Source: SAR202 cluster bacterium (GTDB lineage: Bacteria; Chloroflexota; Dehalococcoidia; Lucifugimonadales; OSU-TB39). From it: a stretch of DNA of 64,000 nt. Each line of letters begins with the position of its first letter. Position 1 is the first letter of the stretch. A program made the translations under genes and the position numbers. The notes under the pieces were generated by a model. That model searched no databases. It saw nothing but the letters and a program-made list of their open reading frames with translations, and was not told the DNA's origin. Below are positions 1-9,127 of the stretch, in pieces. The DNA lies in assembly GCA_009392195.1 (NCBI GenBank), contig VFGY01000025.1, positions 34,139 through 98,138 of the forward strand. The letters are read 5' to 3'.

Positions 1-379
1 TGTTAGGAGTCTCCGCTCTCATTCCTGCGACAGCTTCTTTAGCGTCGTCCACGCTACGAATATCTGCAAATAACAAATTTTGGATTCCTGATCCTACTGC
101 TCTCTCAGCTTGAAATATTCTAGGTTCTTGGTCCAATTTAATCATAGAAGACATATGGTCAAATAAATCAACAGCTCTCCCAAAATTTTCTAACGAAAAC
201 AAATCGTATGGAGCATATTGACCGGTAAACTCTACGTAGTCCATCGAACCACTATGACCAATAACTTCTACTACCCCTGGCCAAATAGAATGCACATGAG
301 TACCAATTGTTGGTTTGTCCGCTTTAATCAGTTCCCTTAAAACGTTCTTTCTTTCAGCAATACGATTTACCTTGGGCAT
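1..379 (-). CDS. HpcH/HpaI aldolase family protein, N-terminal part (cut by window edge)
   Basis: The minus strand encodes about 126 residues from an ATG at 379 and runs off the start of the window, so the C-terminus is not seen. It opens MPKVNRIAER and carries the family-like stretches GTHVHS, DYVEFTGQYAPYD and a later FADIRSVDDAKEAV. The order matches class II metal-dependent 2-oxo-acid aldolases of the HpcH/HpaI (citrate lyase-like) fold, which cleave 4-hydroxy-2-oxo acids to pyruvate plus an aldehyde. A CTGGAG Shine-Dalgarno lies 9 bases before the ATG. It is one of three HpcH-type genes here and diverges from the histidine phosphatase gene. The substrate cannot be told. The family call is fairly sure, the exact role is not. 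Confidence 0.75.
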   Translation of the reverse strand, partial: MPKVNRIAERKNVLRELIKADKPTIGTHVHSIWPGVVEVIGHSGSMDYVEFTGQYAPYDLFSLENFGRAVDLFDHMSSMIKLDQEPRIFQAERAVGSGIQNLLFADIRSVDDAKEAVAGMRAETPN

Positions 380-545
380 TTTAAATTTCTCCAGTTTAAT
401 TAATTCTTATAGACTTGCAAAAATGAATTCAACTATCCAAAATCAAACAAGACACGCAAATAGTAACACAAATGTTTTTGGGGTATCACCTATTATTTGT
501 GCTGTAAAAAGCACTTTATAGATTACTGTGAGGTTAATTAACTAA

Positions 546-1196
546 ATGAGAATTATATTGATTAGACATGGCCAAAGCACAGGAAATACTGAACGTAGAT
601 TTCAGGGTCAAAGTAAAGATCCTAGGTTTCATCTGACTGAACTTGGAAAGCAGCAGGCTCGCAAATTAAAGCAACGTTTTATTAATGAAAACATAGCTCC
701 TACACATATATATTCTAGCCCACTAAAAAGGGTAAAAGAAACAGCAGAAATCATAGCTGACGGAACAAATATTGCCATCCAATATTCAGATGATTTACAA
801 GAATATGGACTTGGAATATTAACAGGAATGTCTATTGAAGAAGCCAGTAACAATTATAAAGAATCTGAATGGGAACAGCTTGAAATTAATGAGTATGGAA
901 CAGTAGAAGGGGCAGAAACAATAGAAGAAAAATTGAGGCGAGCTAAGGAAATAATTAACCGAGTAATAAGAGAGCACAACGATGAACATACAGTTTTCTT
1001 AGTTTGCCATGGGGGATTTTTGCAAGACGTTATAGCAAACATACTCGAAACGCCGAAACGGTGGCGTATAAGTATAAAAAATACAGCTATTTTTGACTTC
1101 TCAATAAAATTAGATGAATGGGCAAAAAAAGAATCATTTAAGACAAATAGGTTTTGGCAAATTAACAGTTTTAACGACCATACACATCTTTTGTAA
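546..1196 (+). CDS. Histidine phosphatase superfamily protein (phosphoglycerate mutase-like)
   Basis: 216 residues, cytosolic, no signal peptide. The catalytic RHGQ motif is at residues 8-11 (the His that is phosphorylated) with STGN just after it. A second catalytic His sits in the VCHGG motif near residue 156. The LTELGKQQA stretch near residue 32 is also typical of the GpmB/CobC/fructose-2,6-bisphosphatase-like branch. These enzymes remove phosphate from small metabolites through a phospho-histidine intermediate, and substrates cannot be predicted from sequence at this level. The gene stands alone between divergent and convergent neighbours. The glycolytic mutase role is more likely filled by apgM at 54052. 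Confidence 0.85.
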   Translation: MRIILIRHGQSTGNTERRFQGQSKDPRFHLTELGKQQARKLKQRFINENIAPTHIYSSPLKRVKETAEIIADGTNIAIQYSDDLQEYGLGILTGMSIEEASNNYKESEWEQLEINEYGTVEGAETIEEKLRRAKEIINRVIREHNDEHTVFLVCHGGFLQDVIANILETPKRWRISIKNTAIFDFSIKLDEWAKKESFKTNRFWQINSFNDHTHLL

Positions 1197-1204
1197 AACC
1201 AAAT

Positions 1205-2308
1205 TTAATCAAATACAACAATTGCTCTAGCAACTTTGCCTTGCTCTAAATGTTCAAAACCTTTGTTAATTTCTTCTAATTTCAATCTCATTGAAATCAT
1301 TTCATCTAACATCAATCGCTCGTTCATATACAGGTTAGCGAGTTTAGGAAAGTCAATCCTAGGCCTACTCATACCATACGAAGTTCTAATTATTTCCCTA
1401 TCACCCATTAGCAAGTGAAATGGCAATGATATTTCTTCTCCGAATGGAGTTTTGCCTAATAAAACAATCCTCGCGCCAGGTCGCGAAATTTCAAGAGTAT
1501 GCTTTATTGAAATATTTTGTCCCGCAGCCTCTATGGCACAATCTACTCCTCTGCCAGCAGTTAAATCTTTTACAAACGAGGAAGGTTCTTCATCAAGCGA
1601 ATTAAATGTATGAGTAGCACCCATATCAGCAGCTACCTTGAGTTTATCCGAGTTGATATCTATAGCTATAATCGTAGAAGCCCCACTTAAGCGTGCACCT
1701 TGAATCGCACTTAATCCTACAGCTCCACAACCTACTACTGCAACACTTGATTCAGGTCTAATTTTACCAGCATAGACAGCTCCACCATATCCAGTCATCA
1801 CCGCGCAACCCAATAGAGCCGCCCTGTCAAGCGGGAAATCTTCCCGTACTGGAACCGCTCCTTGTTCAGGTATAACAGTATATTCGGCATGGGATGAAAC
1901 CATACTGTAATGATATACAGGTTTATCGCCAATAAACATCCTAGGATTTTCGTCATATAGCAACCCCTTTGTTCTAACTTTAGTCATGGGTTCGCATAGG
2001 ATAGGCTGTCCATTATCACAATAAAAACAGTGTCCACAATTAGGCTCCCATGAACACACAACATGATCGCCCGGTTTCAGTCTAGTTACACCATCTCCAA
2101 TTGATTCAACTATGCCAGCACCCTCATGGCCAATTACAGCAGGTAAAGCTTGAGATTGAAATCCTTTCATCGTCTCCCAATCCGTATGACATAAACCACT
2201 AGCCGCAATCTTTATCCTCACTTCACCTGGGGCAGGTTCTTTTATGTTTACTTCTTCAATAGATAACTCCGATGGAGTTGAATGTAAAACAGCAGCTTTC
2301 ATCTTCAT
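1205..2308 (-). CDS. Zinc-dependent alcohol dehydrogenase (MDR family, class III-like)
   Basis: 367 residues of the medium-chain dehydrogenase fold. The catalytic zinc Cys is in GLCHTDWE, followed by GHEGAGIVE. The structural zinc ligands follow as C-x2-C-x2-C-x7-C in the stretch beginning CGHCFYC. The Rossmann motif is VVGCGAVGLSAIQGA. It oxidises alcohols, or reduces aldehydes, with NAD(P). The longer reading frame begins at 2362, but GGAGG lies 9 bases before the ATG at 2308, so I start there; a second ATG two codons on is possible. The layout resembles Actinobacteria/Chloroflexota class III-like ADHs. Its substrate is unknown; the neighbouring aldolases could supply aldehydes (inference). 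Confidence 0.9.
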   Translation of the reverse strand: MKMKAAVLHSTPSELSIEEVNIKEPAPGEVRIKIAASGLCHTDWETMKGFQSQALPAVIGHEGAGIVESIGDGVTRLKPGDHVVCSWEPNCGHCFYCDNGQPILCEPMTKVRTKGLLYDENPRMFIGDKPVYHYSMVSSHAEYTVIPEQGAVPVREDFPLDRAALLGCAVMTGYGGAVYAGKIRPESSVAVVGCGAVGLSAIQGARLSGASTIIAIDINSDKLKVAADMGATHTFNSLDEEPSSFVKDLTAGRGVDCAIEAAGQNISIKHTLEISRPGARIVLLGKTPFGEEISLPFHLLMGDREIIRTSYGMSRPRIDFPKLANLYMNERLMLDEMISMRLKLEEINKGFEHLEQGKVARAIVVFD

Positions 2309-2560
2309 TTTAGTTTGCCTCCAAAATAAATGTTCACATCTAACAACCAATTTTTGAATCAATGAAAAGCATTATATATTCAATCCAAAACAAATATACA
2401 CAATAACTATCTATAACGTTCCAATTCATATTGAAATTGCTTGAATATCTATCCAAATCTATAGTCCAATACAATTAATCTAAAAACAAGTTAATTGAAT
2501 GAATTATTATTAGCATTACCAGACCTTCAATTTTTGTATTTTAACTAAGCGAGGTTCAAA

Positions 2561-3301
2561 TTGATTAATACCGCAAAACATATGATGCTAGAAGGTAAGC
2601 CAGCTATCGGAGCCGAAGTGGGACTAGGGTCAATAATTGCAACCGAAACTATGGCCTCAATAGGATGGGACTACATAATGGTAGACAACCAACATGGTAA
2701 TTGGTCTGACCATATGAATTTAGATGCCTTTCGTAGCATAAAATTAGGTGGAAGTATTCCCATATCAAGAGTCAGGCACAATGAATACTCCGCAATTGGC
2801 AGGCTACTAGACCAAGGAGCATTGGGCATTATCGTACCAATGGTAAATACAGAAGAAGACGCAAAAACAGCCGTAAATGCAGTAAGATACCCTCCTTTAG
2901 GATCCAGGTCTAACGGTGCATACGGAGTTAAATATTTCGGCTCTGACTACCTTAAGCAAGCAAATGAAGAAATATTTCTAGCAGTACAAATAGAAACAAA
3001 ATCTGGCTTAGAAAATGTTGACAAAATAATGGCTGTTGAAGGAATCGATGGTTGCTGGATTGGACCATCTGACTTAGCACTTTCTCTTAATGTAGAATTT
3101 GAAAGTAAAGAACATGATGATGCAATAATGAGAATTTTTGATGCATGTAATAAATCAAAGAAAATACCGGGAATTTGCTGTTTTAACACTCAAATGACTA
3201 AAAAATGGCTTTCTAAAGGCGCTTTATTTGTTACTTCTGGAGCAGATATTTCATTTATGATAGAAGGATCAAATGCAACTTTGAAAGAACTGGGACGATA
3301 A
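2561..3301 (+). CDS. HpcH/HpaI aldolase family protein
   Basis: 246 residues, about the family length (250-260). Visible family features are VDNQHGNWSDHM (metal/substrate His region), IVPMVNTEEDAKTAV with PPLGSRSNGAYG, an AVQIETKSGLENVDKI stretch containing the metal-binding Glu, and GIDGCWIGPSDLALSL. This is a class II, divalent-metal pyruvate-type aldolase, likely acting on a 4-hydroxy-2-oxo acid. The start is TTG with a GCGAGG-like ribosome site 6 bases upstream; no ATG lies nearer the conserved N-terminus except the internal MM pair. The TPP-enzyme gene starts 40 bases downstream, so the two probably form an operon handling a 2-oxo acid. The third paralogue is at 11683. Confidence 0.88.
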   Translation: MINTAKHMMLEGKPAIGAEVGLGSIIATETMASIGWDYIMVDNQHGNWSDHMNLDAFRSIKLGGSIPISRVRHNEYSAIGRLLDQGALGIIVPMVNTEEDAKTAVNAVRYPPLGSRSNGAYGVKYFGSDYLKQANEEIFLAVQIETKSGLENVDKIMAVEGIDGCWIGPSDLALSLNVEFESKEHDDAIMRIFDACNKSKKIPGICCFNTQMTKKWLSKGALFVTSGADISFMIEGSNATLKELGR

Positions 3302-3341
3302 TGAAGTTGTTTTTCTATAAATTATTTTTTGGAGTTATTAA

Positions 3342-4982
3342 GTGAAAGGTAAAGAATTAGTAGCAGAAATATTGAAAAGAGAAGGCGTTGAATTTTTACC
3401 ATGTTATCCAGCACAGGAATTAATTGACCCTTGTGCAAAATTAGGAATAAAACCTATTGTATGTAGACAAGAAAGAATGGGCATGGCTATCGCTGATGGT
3501 TATAGCAGAATAAATAACGGCAATAAAATTGGTGTTTTCACAATGCAACGAGGGCCAGGATCAGAAAATGCTTTCCCTGGTGCTGCACAAGCTTATTCGG
3601 ATAATTCACCAATATTAATTTTACCTGGCGGCGAAGACACACATCAAACCGGTATATCTCCAGTATTCAGTCCTTCTGAAAACTACAAAAATATAACCAA
3701 ATGGAGTATTCAAGCAAATCACGTTGAAAGAATACCGAATTTATTGAGGAAAGCATTTTATGAACTTAAAACAGGCAAAGGAAGCCCGGTTCTAGTTGAA
3801 ATACCGATTAATATACTCGAGACAGAATATAAAGAAGAGATTAGTTATTCACCACCGACAGGAAACAAAATAAGCCCGGATTCTAATGAGGTAAGAGAAG
3901 TCGCGAAATTTTTGATTTCGAGTAATACCCCAGTAATCCACGCTGGTCAAGGATGTCTTTATGCTGAAGCTTGGAATGAACTCCAAGATATAGCTACACT
4001 TCTAGATGCGCCTGTAATGACTACTAATACTGGTAAAAGCGCATTCCCGGAAAACCATCCACTTTCATTAGGTGCTGCTGGCAGATCAGTAACAGGCCAT
4101 GGGTTCAAATTCATGCAAGAATCTGATGTGATATTTGGAATAGGATGTAGCTTTTCAAAAACATTTTATAATCCACAAATACCTGCAAACAAAACCATAA
4201 TACACTCCACAAATGATGCATTTGATATCAACAAAGATCAACAGTCTCATATGGGTTTAGTTGGAGACGCTAAGTTAACGTTGCAATTGCTAATAGAGGA
4301 AATTAAAAGCCTAACCGATGGCAAAGGTAGAACAAAAACCAGAAAAGTTAAAGATGAAGTCTTAACTGCAAAAACTGAATGGCTATCTAAATGGAATAAC
4401 CAATTATACTCCGATGAAATTCCATTAAATCAATATAGAATAATAAACGACTTAATGGCTACCGTAGATCGCGAACATACTATAATTACTCACGATGCAG
4501 GGAGCCCAAGGGATCAACTTGTTTCTATGTGGGAATGTGTAGCACCTCGAACATATATTGGATGGGGGAAATCTACTCAGTTGGGATTTGGTCTAGGAGT
4601 AATTATGGGAGCTAAATTAGCTAAACCAGATTATACCTGTATCAATATAATGGGAGATGCTGCAATTGGCATGGTCGGGTTGGACATCGAAACGGCAGTT
4701 AGAAACAATTTAGGTATTATTACAATTGTGTTTAACAATGGCATTATGGCAATCGAAAGTGATCACATGCCCTATGCTGCAAAAACTTATGATGCGATAA
4801 GACAAGACGGAAATTATGCCGAAATAGCTAAAGCTTTAGGAGCATGGTCTAAAACAATAAAATCGCCTGACGAAATCATACCATCAATCAAAGAAGCTAT
4901 AAATGTTTCGAAAACAGGTCAACCGGTTTTATTAGATTGCCACGTTAAAGCTGGGTTCGACTTTTCAATACATAAATATTGA
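3342..4982 (+). CDS. Thiamine pyrophosphate-requiring enzyme, acetolactate synthase-like
   Basis: 546 residues with the three-domain layout of IlvB-type TPP enzymes. The N-terminal PYR domain holds the CRQERMGMAIADGYSR segment, whose Glu activates the cofactor. A central domain follows (VIHAGQGCLYAEAW). The C-terminal PP domain has the GDAAIGMVGLDIETAV to NN cofactor-binding motif. The start is GTG with GGAG 7 bases before. It acts on 2-oxo acids by decarboxylation or carboligation. It is probably not the biosynthetic acetolactate synthase, because no ilvN or other ilv genes are near. It sits directly after an HpcH aldolase, which suggests joint catabolism of a 2-oxo acid (inference). Benzoylformate- or sulfopyruvate-decarboxylase-like roles are alternatives. 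Confidence 0.85.
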   Translation: MKGKELVAEILKREGVEFLPCYPAQELIDPCAKLGIKPIVCRQERMGMAIADGYSRINNGNKIGVFTMQRGPGSENAFPGAAQAYSDNSPILILPGGEDTHQTGISPVFSPSENYKNITKWSIQANHVERIPNLLRKAFYELKTGKGSPVLVEIPINILETEYKEEISYSPPTGNKISPDSNEVREVAKFLISSNTPVIHAGQGCLYAEAWNELQDIATLLDAPVMTTNTGKSAFPENHPLSLGAAGRSVTGHGFKFMQESDVIFGIGCSFSKTFYNPQIPANKTIIHSTNDAFDINKDQQSHMGLVGDAKLTLQLLIEEIKSLTDGKGRTKTRKVKDEVLTAKTEWLSKWNNQLYSDEIPLNQYRIINDLMATVDREHTIITHDAGSPRDQLVSMWECVAPRTYIGWGKSTQLGFGLGVIMGAKLAKPDYTCINIMGDAAIGMVGLDIETAVRNNLGIITIVFNNGIMAIESDHMPYAAKTYDAIRQDGNYAEIAKALGAWSKTIKSPDEIIPSIKEAINVSKTGQPVLLDCHVKAGFDFSIHKY

Positions 4983-4994
4983 ATCAATAACAGA

Positions 4995-6566
4995 TTAATT
5001 TGTACGACCCCGCCTTAAACCTTTACCTGGTAGAGCACCGGTGTTTTCCCCATTATCAATAACAACTTGACCATTTACAATTACGTAAGGTATACCTAAC
5101 GGGTATTGTTTAGGGTTCCATTTGGTAGCTGGAGCTTTAACTTCATCAGCATGGAATATTACAACATCAGCTTTCATTCCATCCCTTAACATTCCACGAT
5201 CTGTCATTCCTAATCTTTGAGCAGGGAATGAGGTCATTTTCCTTATTGCCTCAGGTAAAGCAAGTTGCTTTTCAGCCCTAACAAATTCTGCTAATACAAC
5301 AGGGAAACATCCATAACTTCTTGGACTTGGGAATTCACCAAGCAATATGGCATCGCTTGCTATCATACCAGAAGGATGCGATACAAAATCTGGCAAAGTT
5401 TGTTCATTAGTACCTAAAGCAACTACATTTACTCCAAGATTTTCTTCAATCAATAAATCAAACAACGCTTCAGCGGGCTCTTGATTTCTCATATGCGCTA
5501 TATCATTCAATAACCTTCCATCGTATTGCTTATTACTTTTATTTTTGAAATTTGTTAACCACGAACTATATGTCCATTCATCAGATAGCTCTTTCTTCAT
5601 TTTTTGTCTCTGGCCTTTATCTTTTAATCTTTCCATCAAAGATTCAGGACCTCCATCTTTTGACCATTTCGGTAAAGCTATTGTTATCGCAGTACTAGAG
5701 TAAGGGTATGTGTAGCAATCAAAAGTAACATCCATTCCTTTCGCTCTGTTATCATCAACTAGGCCTAAATAATCTAGATGACTAAGAACACCCTGACTTC
5801 CTTGACGATAATGAGTCAAATGAACTGGTATGTCACTTCTTTTACCGATTTCAATCGCTTCTTCCCAAGGCGCTAGTAATCCCTGAGACTTGAGACTTGC
5901 ACGTGTATGCGTGTGATAAAACCCATTAAATCTTGCACTAACCTTACAAAGTTCGATTAATTCATTTGTGTCAGCATAAGCTCCAGGAGGATAATCCAAT
6001 CCTGTTGAAAGAGCCCATGCTCCTTCCTCTAATGATTCACGTACCACAGATTTCATGTTATTCATCTCATCTTTGGTAGCAGGCCTATCATTCCATCCTA
6101 CTCCCCAAATCCTGACCGGCCCGTTACCAAGTATGTAGGCGATATTAATCGCTACTGAGTTATCATATTTACTAAGCAACTCTGACACTGTTAGCCAATC
6201 AGCAGGTTTGGGAGGGTAACCATTAGCTCCCGAATCTAACCAAATATATCTCTGCAATTCTTCTTTGGTTTTGAATGGGGCATGAGACATACCGTCGATT
6301 CCAACCAGTTCAGTTGTAACACCTTGTCTTACCTTTGGATCATGGTGAGGTTCACTCATTATTGTTAAGCCTGCATGGGAATGTAAATCGATAAATCCTG
6401 GAGATACAACATGCCCAGAAGCATTTATAACCCGATTCGCTTCAATCTCAGAGGTATCTCCTCTATGTAAATAAACTTTGTCACCATCAATCAAAACACT
6501 CGCATAAAATCCTGGATTGCCACTTCCATCTATTACTAAACCATCTTTTATATGAATATCAATCAT
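4995..6566 (-). CDS. N-acyl-D-amino-acid deacylase family (D-aminoacylase) amidohydrolase
   Basis: 523 residues of the amidohydrolase superfamily. The N-terminal beta-sandwich leads to VSPGFIDLHSHAGL (metal-binding HxH). Further features are a GVTTELVGIDG segment, HTHTR and HLTHYRQGS metal-site histidines, and a C-terminal ADVVIFHADEV region that closes the beta-sandwich. The length fits D-aminoacylases (480-540). It hydrolyses N-acyl-D-amino acids or related cyclic amides; a dihydroorotase-like or unknown amide substrate is possible. The start ATG is followed by IDIHIKDGLVIDG as in relatives. It converges with the TPP-enzyme gene (12 bases apart) and lies 47 bases downstream of selD, so it may be transcribed with selD. 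Confidence 0.88.
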   Translation of the reverse strand: MIDIHIKDGLVIDGSGNPGFYASVLIDGDKVYLHRGDTSEIEANRVINASGHVVSPGFIDLHSHAGLTIMSEPHHDPKVRQGVTTELVGIDGMSHAPFKTKEELQRYIWLDSGANGYPPKPADWLTVSELLSKYDNSVAINIAYILGNGPVRIWGVGWNDRPATKDEMNNMKSVVRESLEEGAWALSTGLDYPPGAYADTNELIELCKVSARFNGFYHTHTRASLKSQGLLAPWEEAIEIGKRSDIPVHLTHYRQGSQGVLSHLDYLGLVDDNRAKGMDVTFDCYTYPYSSTAITIALPKWSKDGGPESLMERLKDKGQRQKMKKELSDEWTYSSWLTNFKNKSNKQYDGRLLNDIAHMRNQEPAEALFDLLIEENLGVNVVALGTNEQTLPDFVSHPSGMIASDAILLGEFPSPRSYGCFPVVLAEFVRAEKQLALPEAIRKMTSFPAQRLGMTDRGMLRDGMKADVVIFHADEVKAPATKWNPKQYPLGIPYVIVNGQVVIDNGENTGALPGKGLRRGRTN

Positions 6567-6613
6567 CTAATCCATTCCTCCACTATCAAACTAAATTTTT
6601 AATTCCAATCTAA

Positions 6614-7672
6614 TCAACTGACCATAATTGGGCTTGAGCCCAATTCACCTTTATTGTGCACTTTTCCGATTATCTCGGCAGTATCGGTCCCAAAGCACAG
6701 TAATTTATCGAGTAGAACTGGCGATTTTTCTTCAGGAATTGAAATCAATAGCCCTCCTGAAGTCTGAGGATCGCAGAGTATTACCTTAAAAATATCATCG
6801 ACACTTTTGTCCCACACAACTGAATCACCAATATATTCTAAATTATGATAAGTACCACTTGGAATCATACCTTCTTCAGCTATTTTTATCACATTTGACA
6901 TTAATGGTATATTTCCAGCAATTATTTCTACCTGAACACCACTAGCAACAACCATGTTATTCAAATGTCCAAGCAACCCAAATCCAGTTATATCGACACA
7001 TGCATTTACACCTACATCCTGCATGATCTCACTGGATTTACTATTTAATTGTTTCATATATTTTATGCAACCATTCATTATTGAAGGTTCTATCTGTCCA
7101 GCCTTACCAGCGGTGGTAATAATCCCAGTCCCAATTGGCTTAGTAAGAATAAGAACGTCGCCCGGCTTAGACCCAGAATTAGTAATTTCTAAACCCGGCT
7201 TAATTATTCCAGTAACTGCAAGACCATATTTAGGTTCATCATCAGTAACTGTGTGGCCACCTACAATAATCAATCCTGCTTCACGAGCCTTGCTCGCACC
7301 ACCTTCAATAATCTTTCCTAAAATATCCTTGGATAATTCTGCCGGGAATCCTACAATATTCATTCCTAATAACGGCTTCGCTCCCATGGCATATACATCA
7401 CTTAACGCATTTGCTACCGCTATTTCACCATAATCACTTGGATCATCGACAATAGGCGGAAAAAAATCGACAGTTTGTACCAGGGCAACATCATCTGACA
7501 TTTTATAAACGGCAGCATCGTCACCAGAAGTATGCCCTATTATCAAATTAGGGTCATTAATTATAGGTAGATGACGCAGAACTTGCGTCAGTTCTTTTTG
7601 ATTAAGTTTGGCAGCTCAACCAGCGCAGTTGGAAAGACTAGTCAATTTGAATTCGGATGACTTATCAGTCAA
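6614..7672 (-). CDS. selD: Selenide, water dikinase SelD, itself a selenoprotein (Sec19 encoded by TGA)
   Basis: SelD makes selenophosphate from selenide and ATP, the selenium donor for Sec-tRNA. A plain ORF begins only at the ATG at 7546, inside the conserved fold. Upstream in the same frame the sequence continues without any other stop: LTSLSNCAG, then TGA at 7618-7616, then AAKLNQKELTQVLRHLP. This is the family's catalytic segment, and U19 and K22 match Cys17 and Lys20 of the E. coli enzyme. The start is a TTG at 7672 with AAAGGAGGG ending 5 bases before it. Full length is 352 residues, normal for SelD, against 310 if truncated. GDDAAVYK, GGHTVTDDEPKYGLAV and CDPQTSGGLL are typical ATP/Mg and C-terminal motifs. 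A hairpin suited to act as SECIS lies at 7572-7590. selA is at 19034. Confidence 0.95.
7572..7590 (-). promoter_or_regulatory. Candidate bacterial SECIS hairpin of selD
   Basis: Read on the minus strand, a perfect 7-bp stem (TGACGCA/TGCGTCA) closes a 5-base loop AGTTC. The stem begins 26 bases and the loop 33 bases after the in-frame TGA. Known bacterial SECIS elements have their apical loop roughly 16-37 bases after UGA and a G among the first two loop bases; here G is at loop position 2. The role, recruiting SelB, is inferred. Confidence 0.75.
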
Positions 7673-7836
7673 AATAACCCTCCTTTATTTTCAACACCTC
7701 AATTATATTGATAAATGGCTAATTCCATTTTCGGATACATTAATAAAAGAGTCTATAGCTCCAGATACTTTAAAACCACTTGATGAGTACAATTAACTTG
7801 ACCTTTCTGTCTATATACTAAACAATTAACATCTTA

Positions 7837-7867
7837 TTGAAACACCAATAGATTAACTGTTTATACT
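7837..7867 (+). promoter_or_regulatory. Likely sigma70 promoter of the MFS/beta-propeller/OsmC set
   Basis: A TTGAAA (-35) at 7837-7842 is followed after 18 bases by TTATAC (-10), with TG one base upstream of the -10 (extended -10 form). It lies 37 bases before the MFS start codon. Sequence match only. Confidence 0.5.
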
Positions 7868-7903
7868 CTTTCAAGCAAAACTTGAATCCGCAACATACAC
7901 AGA

Positions 7904-9124
7904 ATGAAACCTGACAAAAACAATTATTTATGGTCGATATTGATGGCGATTGCGCTATTGATAACACTCCTACCAATCTCAAGCTATATCGCTGCTATCA
8001 GCCATATCAAAAATGAATGGGCTCTAAACAATTCGGAATTGGCAATTATATATTCTTCTTATTTGGGAGGATACGCTGTTTCAGCTTTGATAATAGTGCC
8101 ATTAACAGATAAGGCTAACCGAAAAACTGTACTGATTATTTCAGCTATAATTTCAGTTATTACACACATCCTCTTTAGCGCTGTATCAGACAATCTGTTG
8201 ACTGCTTCAATCATTCGATTATTCGCAGGTGCAGGTTATGTTGGGATTTATATTTCTGGACTGAGGATTATTTCAGAACAATTCGACGAAAATAATAGGG
8301 GTAAAGCAATAGGGTTATTTGTGACAAGCCAATATTTATCTCACAGCGTATCGCTTGGTATAACAGATTTGTTAATCAATAGTTTGTCAGATTGGAGATT
8401 TGGATATTCTATAATCTCTATAGCATCCGCAACAGGTATAATTTTATTCTTTTTTCTAACTATTAAAATCAAACAATCACACCTAGTAAATCCAGATGAT
8501 TCTGGTTTAAGTATTAGAAGAGACAAAAACATTATAAGAATCATAATTAGTTATTCAATTCATGCTCTAGTTCTGTATTCTATTCGTGTATGGAGTCCAG
8601 TATTTTTGAATTCTAGCTTTGCTGCTAGTTCCAGTGACATTTTCAACAAGGTGTCAGGAAACACCATCGCTTCTATAGCTTTCGCAATTGCAGCTATAGG
8701 CCCTCTTTTAGGCGGTGTTTTTGCCGATAGGTTTGGAATCGTTAAATCAACTTCTTTAATAGTGGCCATTTGTGCTATATCAGGATTTCTTTTCGGCCTT
8801 GTTGAATTGACGAATATTATGCCGATTTTGATATTTTTACTTATCGTATATGCCTTCTCCGCCTCTGCAGACTCATCAATTTATCAAATGGGCATAATTA
8901 ATGTAACGAAAAATAATAAACTTGGACAAAGTTTAGGAATCCAATCATTTGCGGGTTTAATGAGTGGATGTATCGGACCAATAATAATTGGATTTATTAC
9001 AGATGTGACAACAGACGACTATCAATGGATAATAAGTTTCTCTCTTCTAGGATTCTTATCACTTTTATCTCTAATAAATATAAACAACTTATCAATTCCG
9101 AATAACAAATCTAACCAAAGGTGA
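7904..9124 (+). CDS. Major facilitator superfamily transporter
   Basis: 406 residues, very hydrophobic, consistent with 12 membrane helices in two six-helix halves and a hydrophilic central loop near residues 188-208. An MFS-like loop (PLTDKANRKT) follows helix 2, and the second half repeats the signature as GGVFADRFG. The first helix directly follows a short lysine-rich N-terminus, so this start is plausible, though no clear ribosome site is seen. The next gene starts 3 bases after the stop, so the two are translationally coupled and the carrier may import the ligand or product of the beta-propeller protein (inference). The substrate cannot be assigned. Confidence 0.88.
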   Translation: MKPDKNNYLWSILMAIALLITLLPISSYIAAISHIKNEWALNNSELAIIYSSYLGGYAVSALIIVPLTDKANRKTVLIISAIISVITHILFSAVSDNLLTASIIRLFAGAGYVGIYISGLRIISEQFDENNRGKAIGLFVTSQYLSHSVSLGITDLLINSLSDWRFGYSIISIASATGIILFFFLTIKIKQSHLVNPDDSGLSIRRDKNIIRIIISYSIHALVLYSIRVWSPVFLNSSFAASSSDIFNKVSGNTIASIAFAIAAIGPLLGGVFADRFGIVKSTSLIVAICAISGFLFGLVELTNIMPILIFLLIVYAFSASADSSIYQMGIINVTKNNKLGQSLGIQSFAGLMSGCIGPIIIGFITDVTTDDYQWIISFSLLGFLSLLSLININNLSIPNNKSNQR

Positions 9125-9127
9125 ATT

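Noticed and set aside
315..521. 68-residue plus-strand ORF
   Set aside because: Antisense to the HpcH gene start and then intergenic; no ribosome site or family features.
6954..7433. 159-residue plus-strand ORF
   Set aside because: Antisense shadow of the selD coding region with Pro/Ile-rich composition typical of shadows.
7608..7796. 62-residue plus-strand ORF
   Set aside because: It lies opposite the selD N-terminus and its ribosome site; no recognisable protein features.
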